Shown here: positions 56,345 through 64,000 of the stretch, in pieces
Layout: every line of letters starts with the position of its first letter
Position numbering within the stretch: the first letter of the stretch is position 1
Assembly: GCA_020740775.1 (NCBI GenBank)
Contig: JAHEWK010000002.1
Coordinates: forward strand, 2,604,001-2,668,000
DNA: 64,000 nt
Source of the DNA: Ilyonectria destructans
Lineage: Eukaryota; Ascomycota; Sordariomycetes; Hypocreales; Nectriaceae
Reading direction: 5' to 3'
The notes under the pieces: model-generated
The model's input: the letters and a program-made list of their open reading frames with translations, nothing else
Database searches by the model: none
Told to the model about the DNA's origin: nothing
Made by a program: the position numbers and the translations under genes

Positions 56345-57223
56345 GTGCATTAACAAGTTCCAACAGCGTCCTGAGGATCTTTCTCCAGCCAGCCCTCGTC
56401 TCCGTAACGCTGCCTCACGACGTATTTGAGGCCTGGTCTTCCCTGCTGGTCCTTCGTTCTCCATTCTCATCCGCAATAATCCTCCTTCAAGACTTGCGAG
56501 AACCTCCAGCTGCCCACCCCCCGTTTGGCTATGGCTTGTCTCCAAGCCGGGCTTTTGCTTATGATGACGAGGCTAATCTGCCCCTTGCCGAGATCAGTTC
56601 CAATGAAGGATGGGTCGCCTCTTATTCAGGCCTTACTATGTCCAATCCGACTTCGTCGATGGACACACTTGCTGGCGGCTGGGGGGTTGAAGCAACGATC
56701 GATCCAGCACTGCTGACCCAACGCTACGTCTCGAACGACATTTCGGCCTGCGACGCGCCCATGCCGCAACCTTGAGGTGCTGGCATGTTGTCACCGCCCC
56801 TCTCAGGCACACCCGACGCTATCGAGAGAGCGGAACATACGGCGTGTGATCGTGTCGAGCGTGGAAGAGCGGTAGATGCGGGTTTCCCTATACCCTCAGG
56901 ACCTCCCTTGGTCGGAAGATGATCTAAAGCCCGCGTATGGTGCACATGGAAGGGCTGTGGCCATCGAGAACCCGACGCCGAGGAGATGAGGTGAGTTCTT
57001 TTTCTCGCTCGCCCAGCGACCCATGTTACTCAACTTTTGTCTCAGTAAACATGCCGCCACTCACCGACGCTGTCCCAAAGAGGACTGCAGTTGGGCTGAC
57101 GCTGGGGATCGGAAGGAGAGGAGGCGTCACGTTTGGTACAACCACAAAGCATGGGCCGAGAGCACCAGGCACCCGCCCATGGGTGTACTTCGTAGTTCTC
57201 CATCTCCCGCTTTTCCTTGTTGA
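56345..57223 (+). pseudogene. C2H2 zinc-finger gene with two in-frame TGA codons
   Basis: One frame runs from about 56345 through PPFGYGLSPSRAFAYDDE and ATIDPALLTQRYVS to a TGA at 56773. It continues through LSGTPDAIERAEH to a second TGA at 56920, then enters WCTWKGCGHREPDAEEMR. A 55-nt intron (56991-57045, GTGAGT/TCTCAG, branch TACTCAAC) joins to KHAATHRRCPKEDCSWADAG and RRRHVWYNH. This completes two C2H2 fingers with C-x4-C and H-x4-H spacing. Both stops are CGA-to-TGA (C-to-T) changes away from Arg. Conserved splice sites show it was a real transcription-factor-like gene. After the second finger the frame ends at 57221 without the usual third finger. Confidence 0.6.
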
Positions 57224-57824
57224 AATGAGCATGTTGTGTTGATTGAAGGAGACGAAAACTAGAGCTAACCAGCGGAAGCTATTGACGAGAAGACATCCAC
57301 ATCCCAGCCACCAATGGATCGGAATAGCCATTGATCCATCAAACAACGGATCTAAACGTTCTTAACGTCTCGTTTTGTCCAGTTTACGTACTCGAATCAC
57401 ATGGTATCACTCGATGTTCCCAACCTGGACGAAGGCTATGATGCTCCAATCTTCAGCATTCTGAACTTTCCGCGACCGGGCCATCCAATCGAAACCCCAG
57501 AAGCAGCACCAACCAAAGCTCAGAACGGATCATTGGATGAAGACTACAGCGCGCTGGATCTTGGTGATCCATGGATCGCGGCGATCCTTGAATCATGGTG
57601 ATCGTGCCCTTCCAGTGATCCTCGACTGATTGGTCAAAAGAAATGGGTACCGTGTACTGCCGTTCCTGACCGCCTTGGGGCTTGGGTACTACATAGTAAG
57701 CCTTGCATGAGTCGTAACACTTATCGGCTACGACACTTCTGTAAAACACTCCCATCCCTCGTTTGTAAGCTGTTATGCAACATTCTTTTGCTTTATTACA
57801 CATCACCGCTTCTAGTGACTAATC
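57224..57824. other. Intergenic region
   Basis: A 66-codon plus-strand frame at 57401-57601 (MVSLDVPNLDEGYDAPIF...) is acidic and may be a fragment of a regulatory protein, but nothing supports expression. The rest shows no feature. Confidence 0.4.
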
Positions 57825-59903
57825 TTAAATTGAAATGTCCAACTCCTCATTTCCGTCGCGTTCCCTCGGCATAGGCTCAAGAGCACAAGGCTCCGATTCA
57901 TTATGCCCATGAACCACTCCTGCCGGCCTTCCGGAGTTTGCTTGGGGCTCTTGATTGACCGTCACACGTCGAACCGTCTTTCGAGGACACAGACCTGCCA
58001 ATACCAGTCCCAATCTTCGTGTCGTCCTCACGATCGTCCTTCTGATAGCCCAACAAAGCCGATTAACTCTGGTAAACACACGCTTCGAGGAATCATTCAG
58101 TATCCCGCGATAACCCACGCACCAGCTGAAAATCCACACAAGCCCTAGAGAGGCAACTGATATCAATAATCCAATCCAATCAATGTTTGTATGGTTAGGA
58201 TCCCTGAAAAGAACCCTGCCACAAAGCCCGTACTCTTTTATCCATCTTTGGTCTTCTTCATTGTCTGCGTTCCACGTAAAGATGCTTGCCCCGAGCTGTG
58301 CATTGAAGAGGCCAGCCAGCATTGACTTCCTGAACCATATCTCAACCTCTTCGACCCAAAGCTCTTTATCATCTAGGAGCACGTGGCGTATTAATCCCAT
58401 CATGTCAGTATAATCGGTTACTGGCACCCGGTTCTTTTGCCAGGTCCCTAAGTCAAGATGACCGAACACGCTGAACCAGGCTGGCATGAGGGTCATCAGT
58501 AATTTGACCTCCCGGGCGGAAGACTCAAAGCCATCCTGGTTTAAAAGATCCCACATCAATTTCGGAGCAAGGCTAGAGGTAAGCCACGGACTGCAATAGT
58601 CTAGATCCCCAGAGCAAATTGAATATTGCTCGGTACATCCGATCGCAGTGGCCTCGTAGTCGGGAATGCACGTGATAGTATCATCCTCGTCTCCGTTCTT
58701 GTGGCAGTTGCGGGCACTAAAGAAGGGATCAGAAATCTCAAAGCTACAATCGAAGTCTCCCGCTTGATACACTGCAACCCACGGTGTTGCCCATTCCTGG
58801 CGGAGCCATGGGTGGAGGAGCTCAGGTTGTGAATTTATTTGATCTTTGCCAACGAGAGAGGGTAGGATGGTAAGTCGCCTCTGATAGCCCTCTTGGTAGG
58901 CTATAAAGCCTGATCTTTCATTAGACCAGCGCCCAGGCCCATTTTTAGTTCGAATGAGCATTGGACTATCATCGCTAGCAGGGTCGTCGAAAACAGTTAC
59001 AAATGAACCTCTTCGCCTTGTCTGGTTGATAAATGGATGCGTAAGGGGATCTAAATGAATCGGGCTGCAAGAAATGCGGTGGCTGATGGTAAGATCGTAG
59101 GGAGAGTTGACGCCTGCCTCGAGAAAGGTGATGTTCTTCCTTATTATCTGGAGTCCGAGGACATCAGACAGACATAACCGGTCGTCAAACGGACACTCTA
59201 TCCGTACAGTTTCGATATCGGCGTCAGTAAGGAAATAGTTTTGACTGCAGTTCATCGTATATTTTCTGACACAGTTGTCATAAACATCGTCGGCCATGAG
59301 AGGTCTAAAAAAGAGATCGGGTAAATGCTCCAAACTGTCGGGCGTGAGGCATTCCGGAGTCGCTTCTGATCGTACGATTGGAGGACCCATTGTCCCATCA
59401 GAGATGAGGAAAGGGAGAGCGATACCCATGATGGTGAAGACGGCGTATAAAACTGTCGCAACGATTCCGTACCAGTTGGAATCGCAGGGGTCATCATCCA
59501 CTTCCAGCTCCCAAGCTCCGAACTCCTGGGGGCCCGGGCTGGACCTCCCAAGAATACGGATCTTCACGGATCTCCATTTCTTCCGGGTGACCTTGACGGC
59601 CAGGCCAATGATGCTTATCGCAGCGTTCACCTGAGATGTCTCTTGGAGGATAGAGCTGTGATCCGCAGTGGGAAGGGCAACAGGTTTCGTCCTTCTCCAC
59701 ACAATATACCGACCAATGACCCAGGCTCGACCCTGGATGAAGGCGATAAAGATAGCTAAGAGAGATAGAATGACGATGGACTGGATAGTTGTGACAGTAA
59801 GTGTCCACTGATGGTACACAGGTTTGTGGAAGGCTCTCCAAAGTCCCTCGTGCACAACAGGCTTAGCTAAACTGTCTCCGAGGTCGCGTCGATGCTCGAG
59901 CAT
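57825..59903 (-). CDS. Three-helix membrane protein of unknown function
   Basis: The frame of 692 residues begins MLEHRRDLGDSLAKPVV at 59903. Predicted membrane helices are about 36-57, 144-167 and 576-598. Between helices 2 and 3 is an exoplasmic domain of about 400 residues with many cysteines (ECLT, NCVRKYTMNCS, RIECPFDDRLC, ISCSP, DCSFEI, NCHKNG, TCIPDY, GCTEQYSIC, YCSPW). It also has several N-glycosylation sequons such as NCS and NIT. The C-terminal tail is cytosolic, basic and then acidic. This layout is common among Sordariomycete hypotheticals in accessory regions; no enzymatic motif is visible. The start is chosen at the ATG just before the first helix; an upstream in-frame extension to 60152 is less likely. 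Confidence 0.7.
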   Translation of the reverse strand: MLEHRRDLGDSLAKPVVHEGLWRAFHKPVYHQWTLTVTTIQSIVILSLLAIFIAFIQGRAWVIGRYIVWRRTKPVALPTADHSSILQETSQVNAAISIIGLAVKVTRKKWRSVKIRILGRSSPGPQEFGAWELEVDDDPCDSNWYGIVATVLYAVFTIMGIALPFLISDGTMGPPIVRSEATPECLTPDSLEHLPDLFFRPLMADDVYDNCVRKYTMNCSQNYFLTDADIETVRIECPFDDRLCLSDVLGLQIIRKNITFLEAGVNSPYDLTISHRISCSPIHLDPLTHPFINQTRRRGSFVTVFDDPASDDSPMLIRTKNGPGRWSNERSGFIAYQEGYQRRLTILPSLVGKDQINSQPELLHPWLRQEWATPWVAVYQAGDFDCSFEISDPFFSARNCHKNGDEDDTITCIPDYEATAIGCTEQYSICSGDLDYCSPWLTSSLAPKLMWDLLNQDGFESSAREVKLLMTLMPAWFSVFGHLDLGTWQKNRVPVTDYTDMMGLIRHVLLDDKELWVEEVEIWFRKSMLAGLFNAQLGASIFTWNADNEEDQRWIKEYGLCGRVLFRDPNHTNIDWIGLLISVASLGLVWIFSWCVGYRGILNDSSKRVFTRVNRLCWAIRRTIVRTTRRLGLVLAGLCPRKTVRRVTVNQEPQANSGRPAGVVHGHNESEPCALEPMPRERDGNEELDISI

Positions 59904-60269
59904 GGTGCTGAATAGCAATAAAAGCGTGAACTTGTGGGTACATAAAGGAATACCTGTAAATATACACGCCAAGCAGAATGAGGACGATCTGTATATTAGG
60001 GGAGGTTTGTTCGCTGCCTTGCTGCGCCCTACAGTCGCCAAGTTATACGGATTGGCAAGTATGCCACTATCTCGTTGCCTCAATTGGTGGTGGGTGATAC
60101 TCCGTCCACACGCGGACGTCATATTGACGTTGTCGGGCACCAACCGCTTCAACGACCCTCACCCGCGCCACTGGGATTGAATGGCGCATAACCTTAATTG
60201 CATCTGCAACAGCCGCATTCGATAATGCCTCCCTGAAGTCTAGCAACTGTGAGCTCGCAGTCTCCACCT

Positions 60270-60655
60270 GCTATAGAAGGACTCGGTGTTGCTGCTAATG
60301 TCATCGCAGTCGTCGATTTGTTGGTTAAGGTGATCGGATGGTGCACGCAATATGCCTAGGATATCAGAAAGCCGAAAATGACGAAGCCTGGCTCTTACAA
60401 GAAGTCACTCCGCTTGAACGTTGCATCGCAGAATGCTCGCGACCTACTGGAAGGCAGTTAGAGCGCAAGGCTCGACGCCCCCAAACAGCGACCCCCGGAG
60501 AGGGTTGACAGTTTGACCCGACTGGCAGAGCCTACAAGGCTAGAACGAGGCATCTCGGCGCATCCATCGGTGAAGAGGGTGCGCCAGTGTGCGACTATTA
60601 ACCGTAAGCGCTACATTCTGGCTTTTGGCTTAATGAAACTTCCCTAGGGCACGGC
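60270..60655 (+). pseudogene. Relic of a fungal NLR/STAND N-terminal domain
   Basis: The frame reads EGLGVAANVIAVVDLLVKV, IGWCTQYA, a TAG, then, after a frame change, ENDEAWLLQEVTPLE, and back in the first frame NARDLLEGS, TAG and SARLDAPKQRPPERVDSLTR. This order matches the N-terminal helical domain of fungal NACHT/ankyrin NLR-like proteins (…AxVIAVVDLSxKVxxxCxxY…L..EV..L…A..LLxG). The expected initiator ATG is ATA at 60273. With two TAGs and two frameshifts, no product is possible. No NACHT or repeat domain was found downstream. Confidence 0.6.
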
Positions 60656-61464
60656 GGGGCATAGCGGCTGAGCAAAGATTCTAAAAATGGTTTGCCAGTG
60701 CTCCTTATAGTGTAACCAGTTTGTGTGAAAGCATCACAGGAGACCGGTCCCTAGCGAGCCCGCCAATGCCTTTCGGAACGCAGCGCGGATTTGTGGTACA
60801 GTTCGCATGGATCGCTTAGCGGCCCGAGTTTACGAAAGGAGGGCGCGGAAGAAAGAACCTTTCGTTCCGAAAGGCACAAGGCACTACGAGGAAATGCCTC
60901 TGACATTGCTCATCAGGGCGCACAGGGCGCACATGCCTGGGTTTGTGTAAGGGCGCAGGGAGCAATGCTGGTGGGCGAGGTCCAGGCGTGACTTGGTCAA
61001 GTGTATTCAAACCTTAATCAATCCATTCCCACATGTCCGCTTAAAGCTAAAAACAGGATATAGTCGACATCGACGCTGTCGACAACTACATTATTCAGAG
61101 TTAACGCAGACTAATCTTTCAGCTCAGACGCCACTGGCTTCTCATGACCTCTCATATGACGAATGCTTGCTCTAGCACTAAGTTGAGGAACTGCCGCATG
61201 TGACTAGTAGTATCTATAGCCCTTCACAGAGCGCCACCCCAAAAGGCAACGCCCTTGTTCGCATATTGTGGAGAGTCGAGGCCTTCTGCTTATGAAAGCC
61301 ACCTGGAGAGCCATGCCGGTGTGCTTATAACCATGTTGGTCGAGGCTGTTGGACGAGGGCTATTTAGTCAAGCTGAAAATCCCGGATGTGGGCTTTGTCT
61401 TGCGTCACTTGATAACCCGTCTAGGCAAATTTTCGGCTGTTCATTATTCTCATCGAGCTTCACA
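60656..61464. other. Intergenic region
   Basis: No further NLR sequence or other gene was recognised. The last 200 bases should contain the promoter of the Mid2-like gene. Confidence 0.45.
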
Positions 61465-62537
61465 ATGCGCCGCTACGGACTTAGGACAGCAACAGCTTAC
61501 ACGCTGCTCGGTCAAGCTGTCGCTCAGTTGGCCACACGAACCGTGGGCGGTGAATTCCATCATACTCAACCGGCACCTGCAGACTTGGAACTTCGACGAA
61601 GACAGCTCGGCAGCGATATAACCTCGGGGACTATCTCTATTACTATTGCACCTGATGAGACCTGCGGCTTCGATCAGTTTGGAGACACTGACTCTGCCTG
61701 GATCTGCCAAAGCAGTCGTCACTGCTCGTGGGAATCGGGTCGACTCAACCTTGTTTTCTGCGGTTTGCAGAATCTAATTACGACCTGTCAAGACAGTACG
61801 TTTGCTGTCGACACAGACCTATGCGATAGTGCCTGCCAGTCGAATACACTTATTGGCGCCTGGTAAAATAAATCTCTCTTATATACTTCGTTTTACTAAT
61901 ATACGTTACCAGCACTACGAGCGCGTACCCTTCGTGTGTAGAGGTTGGGCTCGGCGATGGTGTTAGTACTTGGATGTGTATGAATAAGTCCACTACATCC
62001 TCTATCAGCACCACGCGGAGGCTTGAGGATCGAGAGTTTACCACCTTGATTCTTGTTGATGGAACTCCGATCTCGACTTTCATTAGTAGCTCCACAACTA
62101 CCAGCAGCACGACTACTAGCAGCACGAGCACATTACCGACTCACATCCCTAATGGTGGACCCAACGTCGGTGCAATAGTAGGGGGAGTAGTTGGAGGTCT
62201 GGCCGTTATTGGTTTGACTGTCCTAGCAATTCTACTCATCTTACGTCGCCAAAAGCGCAACCAGACCACCCCTCCAAAGCCTAGTCCTGGTCTGGCACCC
62301 CAAGCTCAGCCGGAATCGAGCATACAAGACACACATGATGTCATGGCTTCTCCAACACAGACCGAGGACGGAGCCACCCTAAATTCCCCTGTCAAATCTC
62401 AACGTCAAAATTTCTCGCCTCCCCCGACGTACGATCCTCATCTTCAGCATGTCCCGGGTCCAGACGGAGTGCAAATATATGAACTTGACGAAGATATGAC
62501 AGGTCACCATCACGGGTCGATGCAGGAAATGCACTAG
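61465..62537 (+). CDS. Mid2-like secreted/transmembrane surface protein
   Basis: Two exons give 340 residues: 61465-61862 and 61913-62537, intron 50 nt (GTAAAA/TACCAG). The join forms a Cys codon in frame. The protein starts MRRYGLRTATAYTLLGQAVA (signal peptide). It then has a Cys-rich exoplasmic part (CGFDQFGDTDSAWIC, HCSWES, CGLQNLITTC, DLCDSAC, YPSCVEVG, WMCMN). A Ser/Thr-rich stalk (about 165-215) precedes a single membrane helix, GAIVGGVVGGLAVIGLTVLA (about 218-241), stopped by RRQKR, and a Pro/Gln-rich cytosolic tail ends the protein. This is the layout of fungal Mid2/WSC-like wall-stress sensor candidates; a sensing role is inference. The gene is intact. Confidence 0.7.
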
Positions 62538-63312
62538 GGTCTTGTTGTTCGAGTTTAAGCACTTATGTTTACTAGCAACTTGGCGAAAGCCCTGCGTAAT
62601 GACACGTTGGAATCCCTTGTTTATATGTTTCGCTAGTTTTCATTCTTTGGCGCTCATCCACTTAAGTAATGATGATACGTAATATATATTTCACGGAACT
62701 TGTTGAAATTGTGATAAGGCATTGCTGGCAGCTTTCGTCCTCATCGCGTCGTGGCACGTATTGTAACGAAGCCGGGGCATTCTCTACTTTATGATTTAAG
62801 TCAGGAACAGGCCCCGTTCCTGGTTTTGGGCCAATGAGAGCTCTAAGATGTCTACCCCTCGTCGCCGACTTGGAGCAAGAGAGGCAAACCGGTCGCGGCT
62901 TGCGCAAAAGAGCCTTGAGGAACGAAGCTGGATCTGGCCCGGTGTACACATCTCGGTGGCGGTCCCGAGAATCCTGGGCGCAAGGTTCTACGGCAATGGG
63001 GAAAGCGGCATTCGAAGTGGTGCATGAATACCCAAAGCCGCAGCCAACAATGGCGGTTTGCCTCCACTGACTTGTCCCTCGATCGGGGTAGATTGCAACC
63101 ATCCCCGCAAACCCGCTCCCTCCGGCCGCGGAGATGCCTGCCCAGAACGACGCAGCTAGCTCTACGAAGGGTACCAGTGCTTCTCCTTCGGAAGACATGG
63201 CTGACTTATCTGTCCATTGGTGAGGCACTATGCTGTATTCCAAGCTCAGAGACGATATGGGTTAACGGAGCCTTGACTCGGGGCACGAAAAGAAATGGAC
63301 GCCAAGGTTTGC
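62538..63312. other. Intergenic region with unresolved minus-strand frame
   Basis: A minus-strand frame of 193 codons (62662-63243) includes GISAAGGSGFAGMVAIYPDR and several cysteines. I do not recognise it, and it may be non-coding or part of the adjacent protease relic in another frame. Confidence 0.35.
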
Positions 63313-64000
63313 TCAGAGAGGTGCCGCGAATGTTGCCAATGGTACGTTGGTGCTCGCCCTCGCCTCGGATGAGGCCTCCGAGTTTGCCAGCGTTTGAATC
63401 TGAACGACAATCAGCAATAAGGAAGCTTCTGTAGCAGCTTGGGAGGCATGGGTGCCCCACTGCGCGTGCACTCTACTATTGTATCGGGGAAAGATAAAAC
63501 CACCAGCCGCTTTATCCAACTGTGCTCCTTGGACCTTTGAATAATAAGCCTCGTTGACCTGTCCGGGCAAGTAAAGGAGAGACGTTCCGGTATCAGCAAC
63601 CCCCCTAATGGGTGTCCGAGAAATTGCGCTGCTCCCTACGGCAAATCCTGTGGAAGTAAACGTCCAGAGGCCAGAGGAGTCGACTTCAGTGTAGGTGATG
63701 TCACCGGTAAGCGCCGACTTATTGATGAACCCAAAGTTGTGCGTCCCGGGGGCGTTGTGCTGTAGGTCCGCGGTGAATAATTTAGTGCCATACTCAGAGC
63801 TAGCACTGGCGAAGAAGGTGTTTTGTTTTTCTGGGTGAACAGTGTTGAGTGAACTGAACGCCAGCCCAAGCAAGCCGTCACGATTCCGCCGGCAGTGGAG
63901 TCAGTAACCTTGTCAACAACCTGCACAGCCTGCGCGCTAACCACTAGGCCACCGACAGAAACTACGTCTTTGACGACGTGGCCAGCGGTAGTACTTCCAT
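63313..64000 (-). pseudogene. Endothiapepsin-like aspartic protease, frameshifted and partial
   Basis: The gene enters from the right edge. From 63998 leftward one frame reads GHVVKDVVSVGGLVVSAQAV and VDKVTDSTAGG. About 63878-63890 the homologous sequence shifts frame and continues DGLLGLAFSSLNTVHPEKQN, NFGFINKSALTGDITYTEVD and GLWTFTSTGFAVGSS. It then has the second catalytic motif ADTGTSLLYLP and GGFIFP. These match A1-family (pepsin-like) fungal secreted proteases such as endothiapepsin. Normal members continue about 80 residues after the GG-FP block with two cysteines; here the family sequence is lost from about 63480. The first catalytic Asp lies outside the window. Confidence 0.7.

Noticed and set aside
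62662..63243. Minus-strand frame of 193 codons next to the protease relic
   Set aside because: There is no recognisable domain, and it cannot be tied to the protease by splicing that I can see. Left as unresolved rather than called a gene.
1..64000. CRISPR arrays, bacterial operons, riboswitches
   Set aside because: The gene structure is plainly eukaryotic with introns, and no spacer-repeat array was seen. The 21-bp hairpin and 42-bp coding repeats are simple tandem arrays without spacers.

Overview
The window looks like nuclear DNA of a filamentous ascomycete (Pezizomycotina, probably Sordariomycetes and perhaps Hypocreales; the order is a guess from gene families). Genes are split by short introns of about 48-60 nt with GT..AG ends and CTAAC/CTGAC-like branch sites. 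Intergenic DNA is long, leaders are pyrimidine-rich, and the gene families are fungal: a HAL4/SAT4-type kinase, ATG3, CWC24, LysM effectors, a HET-domain relic, a DUF7735 GPI protein and an endothiapepsin-like protease. All calls come from reading the sequence; no database search was run.

Layout. 1-1.5 kb holds the tail of a membrane protein and a HET-domain relic separated by an AT-rich block. 4.3-42.3 kb is a conserved block: a HAL4-like kinase (minus; one 759-nt intron and a long purine/pyrimidine-skewed leader), a gene desert of about 13 kb, a giant 3186-residue DUF6606/DUF3638/DUF3645 protein (plus), a 620-residue protein of unknown function, a 662-residue coiled-coil protein, then ATG3 and CWC24 (minus). 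From about 42.4 kb rightwards the DNA changes character. Intact accessory genes (a DUF7735 secreted protein, a SUKH-like hypothetical, an HNH-like protein, an F-box protein, a three-helix membrane protein, a Mid2-like surface sensor) alternate with broken ones. The relics are two LysM genes, a repeat-associated family gene, a truncated gene, a C2H2 zinc-finger gene, an NLR N-terminal domain and an aspartic protease. AT-rich inverted repeats and a GCGCAA-rich patch lie among them.

Most interesting points. (1) The giant 'DUF' protein carries an ordered set of SF2/SecA-like helicase motifs that its usual 'ubiquitinyl hydrolase' label does not explain. (2) Two diverged copies of a tRNA-derived, SINE-like element sit in the same orientation on either side of that gene. 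(3) A 21-bp tandem array of small hairpins follows the stop codon of the 620-residue gene. (4) The coiled-coil gene stays open in frame for 77 codons past its TAG, with a candidate 48-nt intron over the stop. (5) The right third is a graveyard of secreted, immunity-like and regulatory genes, several broken by TAG, TGA or ATG-to-ATA changes compatible with C-to-T (RIP-like) mutation.

The genes do not form one pathway. The left block is housekeeping (ion homeostasis kinase, autophagy conjugation, splicing). The right block is typical of an accessory, host- or environment-facing compartment that is decaying.
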